Notes: a model not told the origin generated them from the letters alone. DNA of 10,376 nt from CAUZEO01 sp963578625 (GCA_963578625.1 CAUZEO010000182.1:1-10376); one strand, 5' to 3'. Numbered from the stretch's first letter, positions 1 to 7,548 are shown. Numbers and translations: made by a program.

Positions 1-570
1 AAATCCCGAAAACCCGCCGGCGAAACCGGCTGCCCACACCGGTCGGACTCTGCCGGTCTGTGTCGCGATGTCCAGATGCAGAACCGCCTGAGTGGGTTCC
101 TCGATCACCATCAGCTCCGCGCCCATCCGCGCCGGCATCGAGTCGATTGCGTTCAAAGGGATTCGGCCGTTCCATCCAAACGAAACCGCCCTGTACAGGT
201 AAGTAATCTGTCCCCCCTGGGCGATAAAAGCGTCAATCTGGGGCTTGGTGACTGGCCTGTCGAAGATGAATTCCACCTCGACCAGGGCGTTCAATTCCGC
301 GAGAGCAGCTGGTCTTGCCTGGGCGGGGAAAGCGCCAAACCGAATCGCCCGCGCTGACTGAGCCCGTTTCAGCAGACCGTCGTCGATTCTATCCCCGTCC
401 TTGTCGCTGGCGTAAGAGGTGGCAATGCGTGGTTCGACGGCTGGCCGCGGGGGCGGATTGAACGGGCCCGCCGCCCGTAATTGCGGGGTTAGGAAGGATA
501 GAACGACTCCGGAAATACAGGCGTAGCGCCACGTACGACTTCCAAAGATTGCGCTGCGAACGGCCTTCAC
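1..570 (-). CDS. S8 (subtilisin-family) exported serine protease, N-terminal part, cut by window edge
   Basis: The 190 visible codons run off the left edge, so the catalytic domain is not seen. Residues 1-34 form a signal peptide: a basic start, a hydrophobic stretch around GVVLSFL and a probable cleavage near LRAAG. Residues 55-66 (SDKDGDRIDDGL) form a DxDxDxxxD calcium-loop-like motif. Residues 95-158 resemble a subtilase propeptide (inhibitor I9-like), with the segment QIDAFIAQGGQITYLYRAV. Residues 171-190 (TQTGRVRPVWAAGFAGG) look like the linker that precedes the first catalytic-Asp block in subtilases. That domain assignment is family knowledge and is inferred, since no catalytic residue lies in the window. 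The start is GTG at 570, chosen because it places the basic signal-peptide head correctly; no clear Shine-Dalgarno precedes it. It lies 49 nt behind the AbrB-like gene on the same strand and may be co-transcribed with it. Confidence 0.62.
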   Translation of the reverse strand, partial: MKAVRSAIFGSRTWRYACISGVVLSFLTPQLRAAGPFNPPPRPAVEPRIATSYASDKDGDRIDDGLLKRAQSARAIRFGAFPAQARPAALAELNALVEVEFIFDRPVTKPQIDAFIAQGGQITYLYRAVSFGWNGRIPLNAIDSMPARMGAELMVIEEPTQAVLHLDIATQTGRVRPVWAAGFAGGFSGF

Positions 571-619
571 GGTACTGGCTACAAAACGGACAAAAAGACC
601 TGTAGAAAGTAAGTGAGTG

Positions 620-823
620 CTATCCTCGAGTTTTCCGGGGCGGTTTCCAGTCCTCGATAACGATCTTCGTACCGCTTTTCTTCACCACGACCTTCTGCCC
701 GTCCCGCCAGCTCAGGTCGTCCACTACGGATTTGGGGAGCGTGACGTAATAGGTGTAGGTGCCCGTTTTTCCGATCTTCCGCACCGGCTCCGATTTACTT
801 CCATGAGCTCGTTTGGTTCCCAT
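620..823 (-). CDS. small AbrB/SpoVT-type DNA-binding protein
   Basis: This 67-aa protein matches the swapped-hairpin AbrB fold. It has a basic N-terminus (residues 1-16), then RKIGKTGTYTYYVTLPKSVV at 15-34, DDLSWRDGQKVVV at 35-47 and a closing strand GTKIVIEDW at 51-59, with a basic tail RKTRG. The VTLPK signature followed by a W/G-containing turn and a VVV strand is typical of AbrB-like transcription factors and VapB/MazE-type antitoxins. No PIN-domain or MazF-like toxin follows; the next gene on the strand is an exported protease. It is therefore either a stand-alone regulator or an orphan antitoxin. There is no Shine-Dalgarno: a -10-like TATACT lies only 10 nt before the ATG, so the mRNA is probably leaderless or nearly so. 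A perfect 12-bp palindrome overlapping that -10 could be its own operator. Confidence 0.75.
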   Translation of the reverse strand: MGTKRAHGSKSEPVRKIGKTGTYTYYVTLPKSVVDDLSWRDGQKVVVKKSGTKIVIEDWKPPRKTRG

Positions 824-831
824 ATCACTAC

Positions 832-860
832 ATAGTATACTATATAATGTTTCAGTGCAA
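832..860 (-). promoter_or_regulatory. promoter and palindromic operator candidate of the AbrB-like gene
   Basis: Reading the minus strand, TTGCAC (855-860) is followed after 15 nt by TATACT (834-839). The spacer is shorter than the ideal 17, but both hexamers are close to sigma-70 consensus. The perfect palindrome ATAGTATACTAT (832-843) overlaps the -10, and the predicted start of transcription falls only about 3-4 nt before the ATG. AbrB-family and antitoxin proteins commonly bind palindromes at their own promoters, so autoregulation is inferred here. The rest of the 824-984 gap shows no other gene or clear terminator. Confidence 0.45.
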
Positions 861-984
861 GGGGAACGGTGCAGAATGCCGCTGACTTAAGCTGTCGCTC
901 CGATAGGATCTTTTCATGACCCATTCATTCTCAATACTGTGCACGAATACATGCGTTGCCGCACGTTCGCCATTTCGGAATTCT

Positions 985-3804
985 TTATTCTCCCACCGCC
1001 ACGTCTTCTTCCGGAAAGAGAACCCCTCGGAGATAGTTTTTCCTGTCAAAGTGTTTCCGAGCCGTTTCCTGAACCACCTCCGCGGTCAAATTCTTCACCC
1101 GGTCCTCGTACGTGAGGATGATATTCGGATCTAGTTCGTGCTTGAAAATATACGCGAGGACTCCACGCCAGAATTCATTGCGTTTCAGCTGCGTTTCCCG
1201 GTTCCTCAGTTGAGTTTCCTTGACCTTCTGCAGGTCTTCCGGTTGCGGGCCCTCCTCCGTCAGGCGGTCCATCTCCTCGAAAACCGCATCAATCAAACCA
1301 TCGACGTTTTTGGGCGCACAGGAAAAGTTGACGGCAACGCTGACATGCTCATAGGGATACCGGTTAATCTCCCCGCTCGCATTCACGCTGTATACACCGC
1401 CGAGCTCTTCCCGTAGCTTTTCCCTGAGCTTGATGTTCAAAATAGAAAGGGCCGAACTCAGTTCGTAATTATTCAGGACGGACCATTCAGTTTCCCCGGT
1501 GAGCCTCAGGGCGACCTGGCTTTTCGGCTCTTTCCCTTTGTCGACGCGAACTTCGACCTGCCCTACCGGCGGTCGTACACCTACGTCTCTCCAGGTTTCC
1601 TCGCGTCCGCTTGAAGGCAACCCGCCTAAATAAGTTTCAACCAACGGCTTCACTCCCTCCAAAGTGAAATTTCCAACCAGTACGAAGGTGAAATCTCCGG
1701 CGTCGGCAAATCGCTCAGTGTAGAAGTCAATGGAAGCATCCAAATTCATCTCGCCGATGATCTCCACGCTCATGGGACGTCGGCGGAAATGCCCCTGTGA
1801 AAGGGCGCTCGACAACTCGTCACTGAATACGGCGAGAGGCCGGGCCAATCGATTCTCCACATAGCCTGTCAATTTTGTCTGAAGGGATTGGAAAGCTTTC
1901 TCATCTTTTCGGGGAGAAACGAAATAGAGGTAGATCAATTGAAACATGGTCTCCAGGTCTTCCGGAGATGCGTTTCCGTCCACTCGCTCTCTCAATTCAC
2001 CAATTGACGGCAATACGCGGACCACTCTGCCCGACAGCTTCTTCGTCAATTCAATCGGTCCGAAGGCACCGATTCCACTCTGCGAAATCACGCTGTCGGC
2101 CGTGGACGCCGCCGTAAATGTCCTGTCGTCGGCCAGGGAATGGCCGCCCGGACTGAATGCCGTGAACAGAACCTGGTCGTTTTTGAAATCCGTGCTCTTC
2201 AAATAGACGCGTACACCATTCGAAAGGGTCCACGCTTCGACTTCGATGTCCGGATAGCTGTTTGACGAAACGATTTTCCCAGCAACCGGCTCCTGCGGCA
2301 GTAAGGGAGCATCAAGCACTTCATCATCGTAGGGCTCGACGTCGCGGGAAGCCATCTCCCCGATCAATCCCAGGACCTGCTCCAGGTCCGGAAGCGGATT
2401 CTCCTTCTTCTCCGGTCCGTTAATCAGGACAACCCTGTTTGAGGAGGTAATCCAGGTTCGCGCCGCACGGCTCACCTCATCCGCGGTAATTCCCGGCGCA
2501 GTCTGGTTGTAGAGCGCCAATTCGATATCGATGCCGGGAATGGGCTCTCCGCGAAGAAAGTGCCCGATGTATTCCGACGCGTAATCGCTGGATTGTGTTT
2601 TCTCCCGCTCTTTGTAGGAGGTTTCAATCTGCCGCCGCAGTTCGACCCGAGATCGGTCCAGCTCCGACTGCGTGAACCCGTGTCGTTGAACTCGTTCGGA
2701 TTCCAGCAAAAGCGCGTTCAGCCCGTCTACGTATTGTCCCTCTTGAACGCGGGCGTGCTGCGCGTATGCGTCCTTGGTGGCGACATACCGGCCTTTCGCG
2801 GAATAAGCGCTCAAGAATGGCGGGGTCGCTTTTTGCGTCAGCTCAGACAATCTCTTGTTGAGCATGAGATTGTAGAACGATTCCACCAGGTCCCTGCGAT
2901 AGTCCGCGATCGTTTCTGTCCGTGTCACAGGGTGCTTGTAGATGATCTGCAGGGTGGATCGGCTCGCCTCGGGGTCGGTGGCGGGAGCAAACAGCGTCTC
3001 CTCGTGATCGGGCACCGGAAATGACTCGCGGGACCTCGGTGAGGCTGGATTGGTCAGTCCACCGAAATGCGTATGAATGAGCGTGCGAATTCGGGCGGGA
3101 TCGAAATCGCCCACTGCCACAACGGCCATCAACTCGGGACGATACCAGTCCCGGTAAAAGCGAATGAGTGTGTCGTGCTCAAATGTTTCCAGGATCTCCT
3201 TCTCGCCGATCGGCAGGCGAGAGGCATACCTTGAGCCCTCGAACATGATCGGGATCTGCTTATCGAGCATGCGCGCGCCTGCCCCGCGGCGGGACCGCCA
3301 CTCCTCAATGACTACACCCCGCTCCAGCTCAATTTCCTCCGGGTCAAGCGTCAAGTGGGCGGCCCAATCCTCCAGTACCAGGAAAGCTTTCTCCACGACC
3401 TCCGGTTCATCCAGGGGAACCCGCAGCATATAGACCGTCTCGTCGAAACCCGTGTATGCATTCAGATGGGCGCCGAACTGCATCCCGATGGATTCGATGA
3501 ACTCAATCAGTTCCTGTTTCTCGAAATGCTCAGTTCCGTTAAATGCCATGTGTTCAATGAAGTGCGCCAGGCCGAGCTGATCATCGTCCTCCAGAACGGA
3601 ACCGGCGCGGACAACGAGTCTCAGCTCCGCGCGGTTTTCAGGCTTGTGGTTGGCTCGAATGTAGTAGGTCAGCCCATTCTCGAGCCGGTCGATTTCGACC
3701 TTGGGATCAACGGGAAGCGGCTCGTCAGTGCCACAGCCTGCGACGACAAAAAACAGCAGGGAGAACGCGAGTCTATTCAGAAATTGAAGCGCCGCGATTT
3801 TCAA
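985..3804 (-). CDS. two-domain M16 family zinc metalloprotease, lipoprotein (PqqL/pitrilysin-like)
   Basis: With the TTG start at 3804 the protein has 939 aa, close to E. coli PqqL (about 930). Residues 1-23 are a signal peptide ending in the lipobox VAGC (Cys24). Gly at +2 suggests an outer-membrane rather than an inner-membrane lipoprotein. The inverted zinc motif HFIEH lies at about 81-85 and the third ligand is Glu168 in ERGVVIEEW. Downstream are an M16 C-terminal-type domain and a second, degenerate M16 pair that starts near the segment EVEAWTLSNGVRVYL and lacks HxxEH. This is the usual arrangement of one active and one inactive half enclosing a peptide-binding chamber. The expected role is degradation of oligopeptides in the periplasm; the substrate is unknown. 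An ATG-less upstream extension to 3894 is open but would overlap the preceding hydrolase by about 85 nt and would bury the signal peptide, so it is rejected. It follows the hydrolase with a 5-nt gap. Confidence 0.93.
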   Translation of the reverse strand: MKIAALQFLNRLAFSLLFFVVAGCGTDEPLPVDPKVEIDRLENGLTYYIRANHKPENRAELRLVVRAGSVLEDDDQLGLAHFIEHMAFNGTEHFEKQELIEFIESIGMQFGAHLNAYTGFDETVYMLRVPLDEPEVVEKAFLVLEDWAAHLTLDPEEIELERGVVIEEWRSRRGAGARMLDKQIPIMFEGSRYASRLPIGEKEILETFEHDTLIRFYRDWYRPELMAVVAVGDFDPARIRTLIHTHFGGLTNPASPRSRESFPVPDHEETLFAPATDPEASRSTLQIIYKHPVTRTETIADYRRDLVESFYNLMLNKRLSELTQKATPPFLSAYSAKGRYVATKDAYAQHARVQEGQYVDGLNALLLESERVQRHGFTQSELDRSRVELRRQIETSYKEREKTQSSDYASEYIGHFLRGEPIPGIDIELALYNQTAPGITADEVSRAARTWITSSNRVVLINGPEKKENPLPDLEQVLGLIGEMASRDVEPYDDEVLDAPLLPQEPVAGKIVSSNSYPDIEVEAWTLSNGVRVYLKSTDFKNDQVLFTAFSPGGHSLADDRTFTAASTADSVISQSGIGAFGPIELTKKLSGRVVRVLPSIGELRERVDGNASPEDLETMFQLIYLYFVSPRKDEKAFQSLQTKLTGYVENRLARPLAVFSDELSSALSQGHFRRRPMSVEIIGEMNLDASIDFYTERFADAGDFTFVLVGNFTLEGVKPLVETYLGGLPSSGREETWRDVGVRPPVGQVEVRVDKGKEPKSQVALRLTGETEWSVLNNYELSSALSILNIKLREKLREELGGVYSVNASGEINRYPYEHVSVAVNFSCAPKNVDGLIDAVFEEMDRLTEEGPQPEDLQKVKETQLRNRETQLKRNEFWRGVLAYIFKHELDPNIILTYEDRVKNLTAEVVQETARKHFDRKNYLRGVLFPEEDVAVGE

Positions 3805-3809
3805 CCCTC

Positions 3810-4553
3810 TCAGCCTTCCTGCAATGTGGATTCGTCCCGCCAGGGCGGAATTTCCTTTTCCAGCTCCCGGGTCGCGAACGCGAGGCCCGAGCAATTGGAC
3901 GCCAGTTCTTCGAACATTCTGTTGGCAACAATTCGATGGCCCAGGTCATTGGCGTGGCACCCGTCGTGATGCACCAACCAGTCTGCTTCCCGGTAGGCCG
4001 CGAGCAGATCCACAAACAGGCAATCGATCTCCCCCGCAACATCTCGAATCGCATCATTAAACGTGTGAAACAGCGCGAGGTCAGCGTGACTCCAATCCGC
4101 GCCACCCAGTGTAAAGTCATTCATATAGTAGGGCCCGGGCAAAACGATCAGCGGCTGCGTTTTTTCCCGCACCCTGGCAACTATTTCTTTCATCTTTCGG
4201 GTGAACAGGTCAAGGGGCGTGCCGCCTCTTGCGTCGTTGAGGCCATAGGAGATCACGAGCAAATCGGGGGAAAGCGGGCTCCCGTTCGCGGTGTGGGAAA
4301 GAATGTGAGCGTCCAAACGTTCATCGGCTGCCGGCTTGCCGCTTTTCTCGTAGCTGGGGCATTCCGTGGAGATCACGTTGGCCCCGATCCCCATGTTCAC
4401 CAGTTGCACCGGCACACGCTGAAACTCATTGATCAGCCTCGCCAATTGGGAGGGCCAGGCTCGCTCCCGGCAGCTTGACCATCCGCCGGCCGTCGTGCTC
4501 TCACCCATTGTAAACAGGATCTTAAACTCTTTACTCCACCAATCTCGTTTCAT
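3810..4553 (-). CDS. SGNH/GDSL-family hydrolase (esterase/lipase type), cytoplasmic
   Basis: This 247-aa protein has the four SGNH blocks. Block I is FTMGESTTAGG with nucleophile Ser19 (GES instead of the commoner GDS). Block II is NMGIGAN at 53-59, with its Gly. Block III is SYGLND with Asn106. Block V is HDGCH with Asp197 and His200 as the acid/base pair. The fold is a single-domain serine hydrolase acting on acyl or acetyl esters; the substrate cannot be read from the sequence. There is no signal peptide, so it should act in the cytoplasm. The start at 4553 is preceded by GGAGG with 6-nt spacing (4560-4564). The frame is open upstream to 4679, but that extension is not protein-like and bypasses this excellent site. 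The gene is followed immediately by the M16 peptidase, forming a two-gene unit. Confidence 0.9.
   Translation of the reverse strand: MKRDWWSKEFKILFTMGESTTAGGWSSCRERAWPSQLARLINEFQRVPVQLVNMGIGANVISTECPSYEKSGKPAADERLDAHILSHTANGSPLSPDLLVISYGLNDARGGTPLDLFTRKMKEIVARVREKTQPLIVLPGPYYMNDFTLGGADWSHADLALFHTFNDAIRDVAGEIDCLFVDLLAAYREADWLVHHDGCHANDLGHRIVANRMFEELASNCSGLAFATRELEKEIPPWRDESTLQEG
3814..3820 (-). promoter_or_regulatory. ribosome-binding site that sets the TTG start of the M16 gene
   Basis: The minus strand reads AGGAAGG, then 9 nt, then TTG AAA ATC at 3804. The site lies inside the last codons of the SGNH hydrolase gene, whose TGA is at 3810-3812. A strong site placed before a rare start codon, just where a lipoprotein signal begins, supports this start and suggests translational coupling. 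Confidence 0.7.
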
Positions 4554-4580
4554 CAGTTTCCTCCGAAATTCGCCGCAACG

Positions 4581-4609
4581 AGTGTCGAGGGTCTGACCCC
4601 CGGTGTCAA
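4581..4609 (-). promoter_or_regulatory. candidate promoter of the hydrolase-protease unit, with inverted repeat in the spacer
   Basis: On the minus strand a perfect -35 TTGACA (4604-4609) is followed after 17 nt by GACACT (4581-4586), a weak -10 that keeps the A2 and T6 positions. The spacer holds the symmetric GGGTCTGACCC (4589-4599), which could be an operator. The predicted leader would be about 20-25 nt and would include the GGAGG site. The divergent SDR gene has no equally clear promoter in the rest of the 4554-4778 gap. Confidence 0.35.
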
Positions 4610-4778
4610 GCGCCCGGCAGATGAACCCGGCGGTTGAACTGCGGATTTGGACGATCGCCACGGCGGTGTGGATAGGCACGCGAGTTTTGTCCGTGCTAAT
4701 CCATTGAATTCCACGTTAACTACGACCATGGAGAGGCGCGTAAATCGGCATCGATAGGAATAGAAGGAGACGGGAAAA

Positions 4779-5564
4779 ATGAGCTTGGAGGGCCGAACGG
4801 CAGTTGTCAGCGGCGGTGCAGGGGATATCGGCGGCGCGGCGGCGGAAGAACTGGCTCGTCGCGGAGCGGATGTGGCAATTGGCGACATTGCCGACCCGGA
4901 GCAGGCCCGGTCCCGCGTTGAGAGAATAGAAGCCATGGGCAGGAGGTGCCTCTATACCCGGGTGGATGCGTCAGATTCGGACGCGGTGGTGGAGTGGATC
5001 GACGAAGTCGAGTCTTCGCTGGCGCTTCCCGACATCGTGGTTGGTACGGCGGCTGTTGCGACGTTCAAAAATATCCGTTCGATTTCCTTCGAGGAGTGGC
5101 GCCGGGAATTCGATGTGAATGTGAATGGGTATTTCTATCTCGCGCGCACCGTGGCAAACAGGCTGGAGGCGCAGAAAAAAGGGGGGCGAATTGTGCTGGT
5201 GGGCAGCGCGGCGGCCAATGGCATCACCCTGGCGGTGTCCACCTACTGCATCACCAAGACTGCGGTACGGAAGCTGGTGGAATGCCTTGCCGCACAATAT
5301 GCGCGTAGCGGAATCCTGGTCTGTGACGTTTCCCCCGGCATTGTGGATGCCGGGCTTACCGGCGCGGCCATGCGGGAAGATCCCTCGCTCCGTCCCGACG
5401 CGGAGGCGGCGGTGCCGACGAGGAAACTGAGCCAACCGGAAGATATCGCCTTTCAAATCGGCCACCTTTGCGAACCAGAATGCCGCCACATCACCGGCTC
5501 TACGCTGTACGTGGACGGCGGCATGAATCTGAAGGTCATTTACGGATATGGGGACGAGGAGTAA
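4779..5564 (+). CDS. short-chain dehydrogenase/reductase (SDR), classical type
   Basis: This 261-aa protein has the usual classical-SDR length. The N-terminal Rossmann glycine motif is SGGAGDIGG (11-19). Asp36 at the end of the second strand (VAIGDI) favours NAD(H) over NADP(H). Asn114 (DVNVNG), Ser143 (GSAA), Tyr156 and Lys160 (STYCITK) complete the catalytic tetrad. The usual NNAG motif is replaced by GTAAV (89-93), which is unusual but seen in divergent members. The PGIVD segment (186-190) and the C-terminal GSTLYVDGG (240-248) are standard. It should oxidise or reduce a hydroxyl/keto substrate; which one cannot be told. AAGGAG at 4764-4769, 9 nt before the ATG, supports the start. It stands alone, divergent from the SGNH/M16 unit and convergent with fhs. 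Confidence 0.92.
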   Translation: MSLEGRTAVVSGGAGDIGGAAAEELARRGADVAIGDIADPEQARSRVERIEAMGRRCLYTRVDASDSDAVVEWIDEVESSLALPDIVVGTAAVATFKNIRSISFEEWRREFDVNVNGYFYLARTVANRLEAQKKGGRIVLVGSAAANGITLAVSTYCITKTAVRKLVECLAAQYARSGILVCDVSPGIVDAGLTGAAMREDPSLRPDAEAAVPTRKLSQPEDIAFQIGHLCEPECRHITGSTLYVDGGMNLKVIYGYGDEE

Positions 5565-5688
5565 CCGTCGACTGACGCTGAACCATGAAGAAACAATCGA
5601 CCGACACGACATCCTGATTATCGGCGGGGGCGTACAACACGGCGCAGGGCTCGGCGCGAGGCCGGATGTGATTGTGAATACGCGCTAG
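5548..5688 (+). pseudogene. short frame with a dinucleotide-binding motif, probably an oxidoreductase remnant
   Basis: A 46-codon frame starts at ATG 5548 inside the end of the SDR gene and stops at TAG 5686-5688. Its middle reads HDILIIGGGVQHGAG, which resembles the first beta strand and glycine turn of FAD/NAD-dependent oxidoreductases (IIGGGVQGAG type) with one inserted residue. It then ends after only about 18 more residues (PDVIVNTR). An intact enzyme of that kind would continue for several hundred residues. The most economical reading is the head of a former downstream oxidoreductase gene, lost by deletion. A chance frame or a genuine small protein are the alternatives. The same CTAG (5685-5688) supplies the stop of this frame and, on the other strand, of fhs. 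Confidence 0.22.
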
Positions 5689-7358
5689 AACAACCCAACC
5701 ACATTCCCGTCGTCATCGATATCGATGCCTTCCGCGGCGGGATTTCGAGGCAGCCCGGGCATGGTCAGGATGTCGCCGCAGACCATGACGATAAACTCGG
5801 CGCCCGCCGCGAGGCGAACTTCACGAATGTTCAGGACGTGGTTCGATGGTGCGCCGCGCAGTTTGGGATCGGTTGAAAACGAGTACTGCGTTTTCGCGAT
5901 GCAAATGGGGTAGTGGCCGTATCCTGCATCCTGTAATGTGCGGATGCGTTTGCGAATCGAAGCGTTCGCGGTAACTTCCGAGGCGCCGTACAGCCGGGTC
6001 GCAACCGACTCAATTTTGTCCCATAATCGATCACCATCTTCGTACAGGTAGCGGAAATCGGTCGGGATGGTATCGATTATCTCGGCCACCCGAGTGGCGA
6101 GCGCTTCTGCGCCGGCACTGCCATCGGCCCAATGCGTCGCCTCGATCACATCCGTTTGGTAGTGAGCCATTTTGTCCTGCAGAATCTGGATCTCGCGATC
6201 TGTATCCTCTGTGAACCGGTTGAGAGCGACAATACAGGGAAGACCGAAATGGTGACGGATATTTTCGACATGCCGCACGAGGTTCGCGATGCCCTTGGTA
6301 AGTGCCTCTAGATTCTCCGTAGTTAATCCGGAAACATCGACGCCCCCATGATACTTCAGCGCGCGGATGGTCGCGACGATCACCACCAGGGAGGGCTCCA
6401 ATCCCGTCTTCCTGCACTTGATGTCGAGGAACTTCTCCGCGCCCAGGTCCGCGCCGAACCCCGCCTCGGTTACCACGTAATCCGCCAGCTTCATCGCCGC
6501 GCGCGTCGCGATCACGGAGTTACAACCATGGGCGATATTTGCAAACGGACCCCCGTGGATAAAGACGGGGTTGTGCTCCAAGGTCTGAACGAGATTTGGT
6601 TGAAGCGCATCTCGTAGCAACACCGTCATGGCGCCGTTGGCCGAAAGGTCACGCGCATGAACCGGCTCCCGCTTCTTCGTGGTGCCGATGATTATGTTCC
6701 CAAGTCGCTCCCTGAGCTCCTGCAAGGACGAGGAGAGACAAAGAATTGCCATCACTTCGCTCGCCGCGGTGATGTCGAAACCGGCTTCCCGCGGATATCC
6801 GTTCAGAGGCCCGCCCAGGGATACGAGAACGTCGCGCAGCGCGCGATCGTTCATATCGATCGCCCGCCGCCAGGTGACTCTCCGCAGGTCGATACCGAGC
6901 TTGTTGCCCTGGTGCAGGTGGTTGTCGATCATTGCGGAGAGCAGGTTGTTCGCGAGACCAATCGCATGAAAATCACCGGTGAAATGCAGGTTGATGTCCT
7001 CCATGGGGACGACTTGCGCATACCCGCCGCCGGCGGCCCCACCCTTCATCCCGAAGCACGGGCCCAGCGATGGCTCACGCAAACAGATCATCGTCTTTTT
7101 GCCGATGCGGTTCAGGGCGTCTCCCAGGCCAATGCTTGTCGTCGTCTTTCCTTCCCCCGCCGGTGTCGGGCTCATGGCGGACACGAGAATGAGCTTTCCG
7201 TCCGATGAACCGTTCAAGCTCTCCAGATACTCGGCGGAGAGCTTCGCTTTGTATCGCCCATACTGCAAAAGATGCTCATCACCGATCGCCAGCTTCTCTT
7301 TCGCCAGCTCGGCAATAGGAATCATTTCACATTGATTTGCGATTTCTAGATCGGACAT
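5685..7358 (-). CDS. fhs: formate-tetrahydrofolate ligase (10-formyl-THF synthetase)
   Basis: This 557-aa enzyme, with the normal full length for the family, performs ATP-dependent ligation of formate to tetrahydrofolate in the cytoplasm, giving 10-formyl-THF. Visible signatures are the P-loop TPAGEGKTTTSIGLGDAL (65-82), the REPSLGPCFGMKGGAAGGGY block (94-113) with the following MEDINLHFTGDFHA segment, and the family C-terminus MPGLPRNPAAEGIDI ending in GLF. No truncation or missing block is seen. The start is ATG 7358, preceded by GGAGGAG (7365-7371); a GTG five codons upstream lies within that site and is rejected. The gene is monocistronic in appearance. It is convergent with the SDR and lies 270 nt downstream of the TSUP permease gene on the same strand. 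That 270-nt gap holds a structured leader that may regulate it. Confidence 0.97.
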   Translation of the reverse strand: MSDLEIANQCEMIPIAELAKEKLAIGDEHLLQYGRYKAKLSAEYLESLNGSSDGKLILVSAMSPTPAGEGKTTTSIGLGDALNRIGKKTMICLREPSLGPCFGMKGGAAGGGYAQVVPMEDINLHFTGDFHAIGLANNLLSAMIDNHLHQGNKLGIDLRRVTWRRAIDMNDRALRDVLVSLGGPLNGYPREAGFDITAASEVMAILCLSSSLQELRERLGNIIIGTTKKREPVHARDLSANGAMTVLLRDALQPNLVQTLEHNPVFIHGGPFANIAHGCNSVIATRAAMKLADYVVTEAGFGADLGAEKFLDIKCRKTGLEPSLVVIVATIRALKYHGGVDVSGLTTENLEALTKGIANLVRHVENIRHHFGLPCIVALNRFTEDTDREIQILQDKMAHYQTDVIEATHWADGSAGAEALATRVAEIIDTIPTDFRYLYEDGDRLWDKIESVATRLYGASEVTANASIRKRIRTLQDAGYGHYPICIAKTQYSFSTDPKLRGAPSNHVLNIREVRLAAGAEFIVMVCGDILTMPGLPRNPAAEGIDIDDDGNVVGLF

Positions 7359-7465
7359 GGCATTCTCCTCCACGAAAAGAGTAACGCGTGCGGGTCTCTA
7401 CTGCGAGATTAATTAAAATCCCCGCTCCTCGCGGGCTGGATCGTTAGGCTGCGAAAGGAAAACTG

Positions 7466-7521
7466 GAGCCCGATTTGCGCGAAGCTGATGCTTCGCTCTT
7501 TTTCTCGCTCCTCGAGGGCTC
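7466..7521 (-). promoter_or_regulatory. hairpins in the fhs leader, possible expression platform
   Basis: On the minus strand GAGCCC (7516-7521) can pair with GGGCTC (7466-7471). This encloses a perfect 7-bp hairpin GCGAAGC/GCTTCGC (7479-7496), and CAGTTTTCCTTT follows, a poor uridine tract. The GGAGCC of the upstream candidate aptamer (7564-7569) can also pair with GGCTCC (7465-7470). The two pairings exclude each other, as expected of a terminator/antiterminator switch. This is inferred from pairing only, with no folding energies. Confidence 0.3.
7479..7503 (+). terminator. terminator-like hairpin read on the plus strand
   Basis: GCGAAGC (7479-7485), a TGAT loop and GCTTCGC (7490-7496) are followed by TC and then five T (7499-7503). 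In this orientation it looks like an intrinsic terminator, yet no plus-strand gene lies upstream except sequence antisense to fhs. It may be incidental to the leader structure on the other strand, may stop antisense transcription, or may belong to a repeated intergenic element (compare 9872-9912). Confidence 0.3.
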
Positions 7522-7548
7522 ATGTGGGATGCGGGATGCATCTTTAGG

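Noticed and set aside
620..823. Toxin-antitoxin (VapBC or MazEF) module
   Set aside because: The AbrB-like protein could be an antitoxin, but neither flank encodes a PIN or MazF-like toxin.
724..1049. Two overlapping minus-strand frames (about 65 codons each) covering the AbrB promoter region
   Set aside because: They overlap the AbrB gene or its promoter, show no protein-family features and have no ribosome-binding sites.
3805..3894. 30-residue N-terminal extension of the M16 protease
   Set aside because: It overlaps the SGNH coding region, is Gly/Arg-rich and would place the lipoprotein signal internally. The TTG at 3804 has a good ribosome-binding site.
4554..4679. 42-residue N-terminal extension of the SGNH hydrolase
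   Set aside because: No ribosome-binding site is seen for it, and the ATG at 4553 has GGAGG at ideal spacing. The extension also covers the candidate promoter.
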